Positions 10,001 to 17,161 of a stretch of 64,000 bases of DNA are shown in pieces. The stretch's first letter is position 1. Every line of letters starts with the position of its first letter. The position numbers and the translations under genes were made by a program. Origin of the DNA: Acipenser ruthenus (taxonomy: Eukaryota > Chordata > Actinopteri > Acipenseriformes > Acipenseridae); assembly GCF_902713425.1 (NCBI RefSeq), contig NC_081201.1:14277362-14341361 (forward strand). Reading direction: 5' to 3'. Below the pieces are notes generated by a model, which ran no database searches, was not told where the DNA came from, and worked only from the letters and a program-made list of their open reading frames with translations.

Positions 10001-10516
10001 AATGTGTCTCACAGCTGCCTCAGTAATGTCCAGAAGGATATAGCATGGAACACCGTCCACAGTGCACTCCCCACTCGAGCGTTCATGTTCAGGAGGGGAC
10101 TAGCCCAAGTAGAAACATGCCCCTATGCAAAGTGCCGCAAGAGAGAAACACCAGCCCATATCTTCTGGGAGTGTGATGTGGCTGGCAGTGTCTGGCTCTC
10201 TGTCTCTGTCTTCCTAAACAGGTTTGCTGACACGGCCAAGATGACCGCTGAGACTGTGCTCTATGGGCCTGCGGGAGGAATCACTACCAGCACAGCTAAG
10301 TGCGTTTGGCGTGTCATCAATGTTGTCAAGCAGATCCTGTGGGAAGGCCGTAACGTCTGTGTCTATCACAAGCAGGAGCTAGACACTATCACCACGACCA
10401 GAAGGGCACAAACTCTTATCAAGGACTTTGTAATTCTGGACATCCGGACCCTCGGGAAGGACAAGGCCTGCGCGGAGTGGAGGATCGCCGGACTTCAGGA
10501 CGTGAAGATGGAATAA
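7073..10516 (+). CDS. ORF2 protein of the U5-targeted LINE (endonuclease-reverse transcriptase)
   Basis: A 1147-residue uninterrupted frame. The apurinic-like endonuclease occupies about residues 15-240: SVNVRSI, FLQECG, NVYAPTNQNERV, VSGDFNCAL, SRIDLVL and FFSDHRL, so the catalytic N, E, D and H positions are visible. RT follows: GKTPGPDGIP, NWRPISLLCVDYK, LFNLDQEKAFDRV, SGVRQGCPLSPLL and AYMDDVSLI (catalytic YMDD). A CPYAKCRKRETPAHIFWEC motif near residue 1,020 is the terminal zinc-knuckle-like motif of L1/Tx1 ORF2. It nicks the target and primes reverse transcription there. An inner Met at 7,115 (MAL, before the first endonuclease strand) is conserved in the U2-type copies at 12,991 and 35,725 and may be the true start. 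Confidence 0.93.
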   Translation: MGWTQRLLFLLATLMALICVSVNVRSIRETQKRFDVLNYLANLKADLIFLQECGISSSPDYRDLKESWTLGDSFWSGSNIARADGVGILFKNPFITSRSSREVEPGRILSVDVTYNNTPLRLVNVYAPTNQNERVQFFPQLRPLLLGNVPVIVSGDFNCALRDVDRSRPRNDRSSRVLSSVIFDFSLCDAGKDLVPPFTWVSSSGTSFSRIDLVLHTSSLTKTAVDTQAVFFSDHRLLQVTLQVPQTSQMGSGVWKLNTSLLDDPSIAAAYKSRLVEWTTLRDLFNSPIEWWEMVKMRTKGYFIAAGKRKAKERRAKYKYLNAALQRLSLLQLRGFPVSDEIAQTKLDLSVLCREEQRKVMHNAKVQKMEEDEKCTRFFFQKTREKRHLMSSMLDSRGRIVEDSEGVKKVVENFYRDLYNIKATDDTLIEWFLSQLEPDSVRDEEEEEKDPELTLEELTQAVKTMNTGKTPGPDGIPGEYYHLFWDTLKVHLAEVYRAVYREKRLGPSMRESVITLLHKKGEVKDLRNWRPISLLCVDYKILAKALMLRLQVHLPLVIGPDQACGVPGRSITDILMLTRDILAYSRERNHPLCLFNLDQEKAFDRVSHEYMYKVMDQMKFAPGLREWVKTIYTNISTRVLVNRHLTGKISIQSGVRQGCPLSPLLYVVCIEPLLQAIRRDTNITGFQLPGSNGVQVKTTAYMDDVSLICTNTSSVPRISNILEKYCTATGAVINKSKSEVYVSKNWQVDRELSDMYPVKKDKIKILGLIFENNSSGAQSWTAAINQVRKKIGGWSTRSLTMTGRVLITKSILFPILSYVGKIFPPDRTTKKVVDRIIHRFIWGSKMERVKRATLSKADKKGGKGVPDVVQLTRVQGLTQTIKNIQALDRKVCYMNRFYFATCLRALGLCTIDNTVPYSWDPPLYYRTLRDTIYKLGLDKAKLASWEYKAVTKYLAGSQEIEKVATFSLTQSQKIWENVSHSCLSNVQKDIAWNTVHSALPTRAFMFRRGLAQVETCPYAKCRKRETPAHIFWECDVAGSVWLSVSVFLNRFADTAKMTAETVLYGPAGGITTSTAKCVWRVINVVKQILWEGRNVCVYHKQELDTITTTRRAQTLIKDFVILDIRTLGKDKACAEWRIAGLQDVKME

Positions 10517-10537
10517 AGGAAAAAACTGGAACCGCTA

Positions 10538-10640
10538 GCTCCTAGGAGCGGGACTACGGGGCACCGCTAAGCCTTTTATTTATTTTGTCATGCCAGCATT
10601 CCGCCCTTTTTAGCTGGCATGACCGTTTTTCAACGGTGCC
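10538..10640 (+). promoter_or_regulatory. 3' UTR palindrome and nested hairpins
   Basis: Just after ORF2 come a 12-bp palindrome GCTCCTAGGAGC (10,538-10,549), a 7-bp outer stem (GGCACCG at 10,560-10,566 with CGGTGCC at 10,634-10,640) and an inner 10-bp stem (TCATGCCAGC at 10,588-10,597 with GCTGGCATGA at 10,613-10,622). All are kept in copy 2 near 18,139-18,241. Such a structure could be the RNA signal read by the element's own RT. That role is inferred. Confidence 0.55.
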
Positions 10641-11151
10641 CTGGTTTTATGTAGTCTTTTTGTTTCAGTTTTATGGACCTTTGATTTAATTTGAATGTTT
10701 TATTTGATTTTGTTTTGTTTTGTTTTATGTATCTTTAAGATTTTTAATGTAAACTATTAAAAGTTACATTTTAAGTGTTTTAAAATTTTAGAATTTTAAC
10801 TCACTGTTTATACACTGTCCCTTTTCCCCTGTCCCTGTTTTAGATCTAGGTTTATGTTCACTTTTTTAGAGAGCACTCCCCGGCCCTCACAAGCACTGGT
10901 TTTTTATAGATGGTTCTTTTTTTCCAGTCACTTTTAAAACAGCACAGGTTTTTTTCATGTTGATTTTAATCTGTGTCTGTTTTAACCATGTACAAAGCAC
11001 AATTGTCTTGGTGTTTTTAAATGTATTTTAAATGCTTTTAAAACAAAATGTATGTCTGTATGCATGAATGTCATCTTTAAAAGAAATGTAAAATGAATGA
11101 AAAAACGAATGGGTGTAAATGTAAAAAATGTAAAATCTCAATAAAAGAGTA

Positions 11152-11232
11152 TTTTACTAAAGATTTCCGTGGAGAGGAGCATTTATGAGTTCAATGCAAT
11201 TTTTGGCTAGCCCTGCCCCTCGGGGTGGGGCT
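11152..11232 (+). pseudogene. RNU5: U5 snRNA gene, 3' part (from nt 40), copy 1
   Basis: TTTTACTAAAGATTTCCGTG then GAGAGGA restores U5 from nt 40. It is followed by the Sm-type site CAATTTTTGG and a 3' stem (TAGCCCTGCCCC / GGGGTGGGGCT). A segment after nt 66 differs from human U5. Together with 4,394-4,429 it is a U5 gene split by a LINE. Confidence 0.88.
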
Positions 11233-11240
11233 CGACATGG

Positions 11241-11254
11241 GTTTAAAAGCAGAA
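11241..11254 (+). terminator. snRNA 3' box of U5
   Basis: GTTTAAAAGCAGAA matches the vertebrate snRNA 3'-end formation box (GTTT, 0-3 bases, AAARNNAGA). It lies a few bases past the U5 3' stem, the normal distance for Integrator-dependent processing. Confidence 0.75.
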
Positions 11255-11284
11255 CGAGCACAGCGGCGGCGGTCGTGTTAATAA

Positions 11285-11418
11285 TTAGAGCCTGGCACCT
11301 TTTTTTTTTTCTTTTTTTTTTCTTTTTCCCATTTTTCCCCCTCAGTCCAAGAAGCGAGTACCCCGGCAGCTCCGGCGGGCGGCCGCGCCCGGGGCGTTTG
11401 GTCAAAACCATTGTGGGC
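11285..11418 (+). promoter_or_regulatory. U2 snRNA upstream promoter region
   Basis: About 130 bases before the U2 start are shared with 33,230-33,347 (GCCTGGCACC, a T/C-rich tract, a GGCGGG-type block and CAAAACCATTGTGGG immediately upstream of the start). Conservation between two separate U2 copies marks this as the U2 proximal promoter. The region around 11,358-11,378 is where a PSE would lie, but its match to the consensus is weak. Confidence 0.6.
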
Positions 11419-11453
11419 ATCGCTTCTCGGCCTCTTGGCTAAGATCAAGTGTA
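11419..11453 (+). pseudogene. RNU2: U2 snRNA gene, 5' part (nt 1-35), copy 2
   Basis: ATCGCTTCTCGGCCTCTTGG followed by CTAAGATCAAGTGTA matches U2 nt 1-35 with a single substitution. The match ends inside the branch-point recognition sequence GUAGUA (nt 33-38), where a LINE begins. The 3' part resumes at 16,549. Confidence 0.93.
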
Positions 11454-11693
11454 TGTGGCTTGTCCGCAGCAGTTGATTGGAGAAGAGATAGGTAAGGTAA
11501 GGTACGGCAAGGTAAACGGTGGCAATATTGTTTGCTGGTAGCTGAGGTCCTATTGAGGAGAGAGTTGTTGGGGCCGTTTCTGTAAGTATTCCGCTGTTTT
11601 TTCAGGTAAGGGGGACCCTTTGAGGGCACCTTATCTGGGCCTTTTGTTCTATTATATCTGTGTTTCTTTTTTGGTTGTAAAGTGTAGATCAAG

Positions 11694-12896
11694 ATGGCTT
11701 TCCAGAAGTTTTCAGAGCGTCGCTTTAATTGTTTGAGGATTGGGATTAAAGCCGAGTATATGGTTGGGGTGGAGAAAATTGAACTAAACCGGCTTGAGTT
11801 TTCACGGCAAATTCTGCAGAAGGAATTGGGATTTAAGCCTGAGGAGTTGAACTGTTTGATTTCTGTGGGGAAGGGGAATGAATGGGATGTTAGTTTTTGT
11901 AAGAGAGAGTCTATGGAGAGGTGCCAGGGGCTGTTTGAACAGTCTCTTCAAAGTGAGGTGATAGGATAGGAGAAGGGATAGGAGTGGGTATGAGGGATAT
12001 GGGATTATACCATCAGAGATCTCCTTGGGGAATAACCGAGGCTATGTGCATTATTTTGGGCAGCCTAAATTGTGTAGGTGTGGGGCGATGGGTCACTTAG
12101 CAGCTGGGTGCACAAAAATCATTTGCACTGTTTGTAAGAAGGAGGGGCACGTGGCGAGTGAGTGTGAGATGAAAAGGACTTGTAATTTGTGTGGGAGTGG
12201 AGAGCATTTTTTTAGTAATTGTCCCCACTCTTTTGCAAATAGGACTAGGGGGAGGGAGGAGAGTGAGAGGGAGGAGAGAGAAAGAGGATAGGGAGGGACA
12301 GAGGGAAGGAGGAGAAAGCGAGGGAGGGAGAGGAAGAGGGGAAGGGTAGTGAGAAGGGTGAAGGGGTGGGGCAGGAGGAGGGTAGTGAGCATGGGGGAGG
12401 GGAGGAGTGGATGGAGAGTTGTGAGCAGGGAGAGGGAGAGAGTAAGCATGGGGGGGGAGGGGGGATGAGGAGTAAGCTAGCCGGGGACCTTGCAGTATCA
12501 GAGTCAGAAGGGGAGTATGAGGATAGTGACACAGGGAGTGTGGTGGAGGTGCAGATCAATAGGGGGGAGTGGGGGGGAGGGAGTCAGGGGGGGGAAGCGG
12601 TACAAGATACCGGGGGCTCAGGGAAGAATGGGGCAGGGGAGGGCGAGGAGGTATTAGAAGAAGGGGAGGAGGGTGAGAGAGAGAGTGGGATGGATCAGGA
12701 GAAGGGTCCAAGTAAAAGGAAATCGGATGGGGATGGGGGTGTGAGGACGGAGGGGGTGGTGGAAAGGAGGAAAAAAAAAACGAGGGGTCAGGAGAGCGGA
12801 GGTGGTCTGCTCGTCGCCGAGCTCTGTTGGGTCCTTGAGAGAAGAGTATGGGGGAGAGGGGAGAGCGGGGGGAGGGTGGTAGTGATTCCTTTTTAG
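11694..12896 (+). pseudogene. ORF1 of U2-targeted LINE (CCHC), broken
   Basis: The first frame (11,694-11,969) starts MAFQKFSERRFN and carries LNRLEFSRQILQKELGF and LNCLIS, which align with the N-terminus of the U5-family ORF1. A stop at about 11,967 and loss of about 80 codons relative to that ORF1 follow. The frame from 12,025 has NRGYVHYFGQPKLCRC, the knuckles CTVCKKEGHVASEC and CNLCGSGEHFFSNC, and a first knuckle that lost one residue between its first two cysteines. After 12,290 the frame shifts and an acidic, Gly/Glu-rich tail runs to 12,896. The purine-rich plus strand there produces long antisense open frames that are not genes. Confidence 0.8.
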
Positions 12897-12954
12897 ACAA
12901 TATTGGGGTGAATGTTTTTGCGGGTGAAGTGGGTGAGGAGTCTTCAAATTCAGA

Positions 12955-15900
12955 ATGGTAAGGTCACTAATAATTTGGTTGAGTGTTGTGATGGCGTTGT
13001 CCATAGCAACTATTAATGTGTGGAGTGTGAGGAGTAAGGATAGGTGCAAAATGATTTTAGATTCTTTGGGTAGTGTAAAGGCAGATGTGCTGCTGTTACA
13101 GGAGTGTGGTCTCCCCTTTAGAGAAGCTTATAAGGAATTTGAGAGTATGTGGGTGTATGGTGCATCGGTGTGGTCAGGGGCAAATGGTTGTAAGAATGCA
13201 GGTGTGGCTGTGTTATTCAAAAATAAAAATATAGAGATTAAAAGTAAAACTGTGGTTGAGTGTGGGAGAGCTGTGGTAGTGGATGTGGAGTGGATGGGGA
13301 AGGAGGTGAGGGTTATAAATGTGTACGCCTCGCCAGATAAGCATGAAAGGGTTGAGTGCTTTGAGAAACTGAGGGTGTTTGTGAAAACATCAAAGATTGT
13401 GATTTGGGGAGGGGACTTCAATTGTGTGTTAAGCGTGAGTGATAGGAAGGGTGAGGGTGTGAAGCTGGATAAAACCTCTAAGATGTTGGGGAGTATTGTG
13501 CAGGATGCTCAATTAGTAGATGGGTTTAGGAGGTTGTATCCAGGGCTATCGGGATACACGTGGTCGGATACAACGGGTGTGAGGGCTTCTAGGATTGACT
13601 TTATTTTTTCTTCAAAGGAAGTGGAGTGGGTGGCATGTGTGTGTGTGCCTGTGTTTTATTCTGACCATGTGATGGTGTGTGCGGAGGTGAAACTGGAAGG
13701 GGTGTGTGTGGTGGGGAGAGGGGTGTGGAAGTTAAATGTGAGTGTGTTAAAGAATAAGGATGTTATGAGTGAGTTTGAGAGGAGGTACAAGGGGTGGCAG
13801 TCATTGAAAGAAATGTTTGATTCAGTGGGTGAGTGGTGGGAGTGTATAAAAAATAAAATTAAAAAGTTTTTTGTGGAAGTGGGGGTGTGGCAAAAATGGA
13901 GAGAAAGAAGGTGAGCCGGTTGCAAAGGAAGTTGAATAGGATGTATGAATTGGGGAGTATGGGGTGTAATGTGGCGAGTGATGTGTGCGAGATTAAGAAC
14001 AAATTAAAAGTGCTGCATGTAAAGAGAACCGAGAGTGTGATTGTGGAGAGTAAGGTGCGGCATTTGGAGGAGAACGAGAAGTGCTCTAGGTACTTCTTTA
14101 AGAAAGTGATGAGTGGCAGTAAGGTGTTGTATGGGTTGAGAGATGAGAGTGGGGTGGTGAGGAAGGAGACGGAGGACATGATAGATGTGGCTGAGAGGTT
14201 TTACACCAAGTTGTATGAAAGGAAGGTGATTGATGAGAGCATGGTGAGTGATATGTTGGAGGGGTTGGAGAGGAGGGTGTGTCAGGGTGAGGTATTGAAC
14301 GGGGTGATCTCCCTGGAGGAGGCTGCTGCTGCTATGGAGTCTTTCAGGGACGGGAAGACGCCGGGCGGGGATGGTCTGCCCAGAGAATTCTACAAGACCT
14401 GTTGGAACTTGGTTGGGCCGGATTTAACCAGGGTGTTCAATGAGACTTTGCTGAAGGAGGAGATGCCGGCATCCTTTAGACAGGGGATTATAGTGCTGGT
14501 CTTTAAGAAGAACTGTAAAGAGGAACTGGCAAACTGGAGACCTCTAACCCTTTTAAATGTGGATTACAAATGTTTTTCTAAGATTTTAACTTGCAGAATG
14601 AGGACGGTGATAGAAGAGGTGATCCATCCGGATCAGACCTGTGGCGTTCCAGGGCGGAAGATTACGGATAGCCTTATCTTACTGAGAGATGCTGTCTTTT
14701 TTGCACAGGACCGTAAGGTGCCGGTATGCCTTTTGAATTTGGACTTGGAAAAGGCATACGACAGGATCTCTCATGAGTTTATGCTCCAGGTTTTGAGAAA
14801 AATGGGGTTTACAGATCAAATTGTTAAGTGGGTAAGTCTCCTCTATAGTAATATAGGGAGTAGAGTGAGTATCAATGGGAAGCTATCCGGTCAAATTGAT
14901 ATCAAGTGTGGAGCAAGACAAGGCTGCCCGCTGTCCCCCCTGCTTTTTATCTGTTGTATGGAACCTTTGGCTCAGGCCCTCCGTAAAGACAAGGTGATCA
15001 GGGGGCTGGCTATCCCGGGGGGGGGGTGGAGGAGCTGAGGCAAAGTGCGTCTTGTATATGGATGATGTGAATGTGTTGTGTGTGAGTGAGTGAGCAATTA
15101 AACGAGTGTTGTGGCAGTGTGAGTGTTTTTGTGTGGCCTCCGGGTCCAAGTTGAATAAGGAGAAGTCGGAGTGCATGTTGTTTGGGGGATGGGAGGGGGT
15201 ACCGGATGTTGGGGTATGCGTGAAAACTGATTTTATAAAAGTTTTAGGTATAAGGATGGACGCCACAGGATCTGGTCTGAGCAATTGGGTGGAGGTCTCA
15301 AAGAAAGTGGGCCAGAAAATGGGGCTGTGGACACAGAGGAGCCTGACACTGGAGGGGAAGGTGCTCATTGTCAAGGCGGTCATTCTCCCCTTGCTTCTGT
15401 ATGTGGGAGTGGTCTTCCCACCCCCCAGGGCTGTTATCACAGTTTTAAAAAGGCAGATGTTTCGTTTTTTTTGGGGTGCCAAGTGGGAACGTTTGAAGAG
15501 AGAGGTGGTGTGTAAAGGGGTATTAAAGGGTGGTAAAGGGCTTCCGGAATTGGAAACGTTTTTATATGTTCACGCAGTTTGCAGGCATGTTGAATTGGTG
15601 TTAAGAGGGGAGTGTCAAGGGGCTTTGTTTGTGAGGTTTTTTATGGGGGCGTTTTTAAGGTTTCTAGGAATTTTAAAGATCCCCCTTACTGTCCCGTTTT
15701 TGATCCTCCCTTTGGGTATGCAGTGTTTAAAGAGTTCTTAAAGGGGAAACTGACGGGGAAGGTTGACAAAGACCTGCTTTTAAAACCAAGAAAACTGCTT
15801 TCTTTTGTGCAGGAGAGTGTGACCACATGTCCTATAAAGAGGGTTGCAGTAGGCGATCCAGAGAAGGTGTGGAGGAATGCTGCCCATCCTGCCTTGATGA

Positions 15901-16430
15901 ACCAGCATAAAGACCTGGCCTGGCTTATCATGCATGAGGTGTTGCCGGTGAGAGCGGTGATGCATGGCAGAGGGATGTGCAAGACCCCTAGCTGTCCTTT
16001 TCAGGGCTGTGGGGCGGAGGAATCTGTGTGCCATCTGTTGTGGGAGTGCGAGTCTGCCAGGCGCTTGTGGAGAAAGGCGTCCCCCCTGTTGGCTGTGTGG
16101 ATGGAAGGCAACCTGTTGGAGGAACAGCTGGTTTTGTATGGCCCAAAGAAGAAGGAGGAAGGCTCATGGCAGCTCTGGTGTGTGGTGAACTGTTTTAAGG
16201 AGGCCCTGTGGAAGGCAAGGAATATCCTGGTCTTGAAATCTGAGACCTTGAGCTGCCATGAGACCTATGAGATCGGCCAAAGGGCCATACGGGACTATGT
16301 GCTGCGTGATGTCAACAGGAGGGGGCGTGAAGAAGCGGAGAGGATCTGGCGGTGGGAGAAGTGGCAGGGCAGTGCTGGTGCTAGGTTGGAGTGTCTGGGC
16401 TTGTCAAGGCAGGATGAGGACTTTATTTAA
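12955..16430 (+). pseudogene. ORF2 of U2-targeted LINE (endonuclease-RT), broken
   Basis: Endonuclease motifs lie in 12,955-13,900: ATINVWSV, LLQECG, VINVYASPDKHERV, WGGDFNCVL, SRIDFIFSS and FYSDHVM. RT follows in a second frame (13,887-15,038): GKTPGGDGLP, NWRPLTLLNVDYK, LLNLDLEKAYDRI and ARQGCPLSPLLF. YMDD (15,057-15,070) lies just past a frameshift near 15,025 in a G-run, and an in-frame stop is at about 15,092. The C-terminal part changes frame again near 15,665 and ends with CPFQGCGAEESVCHLLWEC, the terminal zinc motif, and a stop at 16,428. With frameshifts near 13,895, 15,025 and 15,665 it is dead, but the architecture is complete. The likely start is the inner Met at 12,991 (MALS). 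Confidence 0.9.
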
Positions 16431-16548
16431 GGACATGCACTCTTTTGTACAAACGTGTTTTAGAGGTGCCTGTTAACTATTGTTATTGTGAATTGTATGT
16501 GTTAGTTTTGTAATTGTGTTATAAAAAAAAAAAAAAATAAATAAAATA

Positions 16549-16702
16549 AATCTGTTCTTATCAGTTTAATATCTGATACGTCCCCCATAGGGGGACCAGT
16601 CTATATTAAATTGATTTTTGGAAGCAGGAGATGGAACCGGGGCTTGCTCCGTCCACTCCACGCATCGACCCGGTATTGCAGTACCTCCGGGAACGGTGCA
16701 CA
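16549..16702 (+). pseudogene. RNU2: U2 snRNA gene, 3' part (from nt 38), copy 2
   Basis: ATCTGTTCTTATCAGTTTAA continues through TATCTGATACGTCCCCCA, the stem-loop IIb region, the Sm-site region (TTGATTTTTGGAAGC) and the 3' stems to GGTGCAC. With 11,419-11,453 it makes a nearly complete U2 gene lacking only nt 36-37 and split by the LINE. Confidence 0.93.
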
Positions 16703-16707
16703 AGAAA

Positions 16708-16722
16708 GGTCAAAAGAGAGAG
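16708..16722 (+). terminator. snRNA 3' box of U2
   Basis: GGTCAAAAGAGAGA resembles the snRNA 3' box and starts about 6 bases after the U2 end. The same box follows the U2 3' half at 45,857. Confidence 0.6.
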
Positions 16723-16922
16723 AGAGAGAGAGAGCCAGCCTCTCCCTCTCCCTTTTTCTGGGTTGTATTTTTTTCCGCTCTTTTTGTTGTTTTTTTTTTT
16801 TTTTTTTTTAAAAAAGGCAGGCCGTCCTAGCTAGACGATGAGGGACAGCCTGCTATGCACATGCAGCAGGCCAGTGTACCCAGAAGGCTTTGCGTTTGTT
16901 GGAGGAGGAGCGATTTTAATGC

Positions 16923-16930
16923 ATGCAAAT
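16923..16930 (+). promoter_or_regulatory. Octamer (distal sequence element) of U5 copy 2
   Basis: ATGCAAAT is a perfect octamer, the Oct-1 site used in distal elements of vertebrate snRNA genes. It lies 155 bases before the U5 start, closer than the usual -200 to -250. It is absent at the matching place in copy 1. Confidence 0.55.
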
Positions 16931-17023
16931 CAAGGTAGGCATTCACTTAAGGCAGCAGCAAAAAGCCAATTTTCCAGGACCAAAACGGCAGTTGCGTTGT
17001 GGGAGGAGGGTTCCCCATTTAGC

Positions 17024-17043
17024 CTTGCCACTGGATAGAAAAG
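17024..17043 (+). promoter_or_regulatory. PSE-like box of U5 gene copy 2
   Basis: CTTGCCACTGGATAGAAAAG lies at -61 to -42 from the U5 start, the same distance as the box at 4,333. It resembles the vertebrate PSE (CTTACC...TTGAAAG). Confidence 0.6.
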
Positions 17044-17084
17044 GCCTTTGGGCTGGCCAGGCGGACTTTGCCGCCAACAAACCC

Positions 17085-17128
17085 ATGCTCAGTCTTCTCT
17101 TCAGCTCCAATAAATCTTTCGCCTTTTA

Positions 17129-17131
<3 letters not shown>
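17085..17131 (+). pseudogene. RNU5: U5 snRNA gene, 5' part (nt 1-47), copy 2
   Basis: ATGCTCAGTCTTCTCTTCAG, then CTCCAATAAATCTTTC and GCCTTTTACTA, matches U5 nt 1-47 including the complete invariant loop 1. It runs into a 29-base A tract and then into ORF2 of the LINE. Because loop 1 sequence recurs at 18,728, TTTTACTAA or so is duplicated on both sides of the insert. Confidence 0.9.

Positions 17132-17161
<30 letters not shown>

Larger units (their letters stand above)
4430..11151 (+). mobile_element. U5 snRNA-targeted Tx1-group LINE, full-length copy 1
   Basis: A 6.7-kb non-LTR retrotransposon lies between U5 nt 36 (4,429) and U5 nt 40 (11,152). It has a 5' UTR of about 690 bases, ORF1 (5,121-7,067), ORF2 (7,073-10,516) and a 3' UTR of about 635 bases ending in AATAAAAGAGTA. 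ORF1 with three CCHC knuckles and ORF2 with an AP-like endonuclease plus RT and terminal Cys-His motif are the architecture of the L1/Tx1 group, which includes target-specific elements such as Keno (U2) and Mutsu (5S). Both ORFs are open over their full length, so this copy is young. A truncated sister copy at 17.1 kb sits in another U5 gene with the same 3' junction. The GCC of loop 1 is missing at the 5' junction, so a small target deletion or mutation occurred there. Confidence 0.9.
11454..16548 (+). mobile_element. Keno-type U2-targeted Tx1-group LINE, copy 2
   Basis: A 5.1-kb element sits between U2 nt 35 and nt 38. It has a 5' UTR of about 240 bases, a degraded ORF1 (11,694-12,896), ORF2 (12,955-16,430) and a short 3' UTR with an A-rich AAATA tail. 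U2-specific insertion of a Tx1-group LINE is known from Keno in fish, so this is a Keno-type family. It is related to the U5-targeted family next door but clearly separate: ORF2 motifs align throughout but differ at many residues, and codon use is strikingly G/T-rich (GTG, GGG) where the U5 family is balanced. At least three frameshifts and one stop in ORF2 and several defects in ORF1 make it inactive. Confidence 0.9.
16703..17084 (+). other. U2-U5 intergenic spacer, second unit
   Basis: The second copy of the spacer at 3,968-4,393 contains a (GA)n tract, a long T tract, the GGCCAGTGTACCCAGAAGG block, an octamer and a PSE-like box before U5. It confirms the repeating order U5 - U2 - U5. Confidence 0.7.

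Noticed and set aside
12093-13421. Minus-strand proline/leucine/threonine-rich frames over the U2-type LINE
   Set aside because: They mirror the purine-rich sense strand of ORF1 and the G/T-rich ORF2. No domain or codon logic on that strand.
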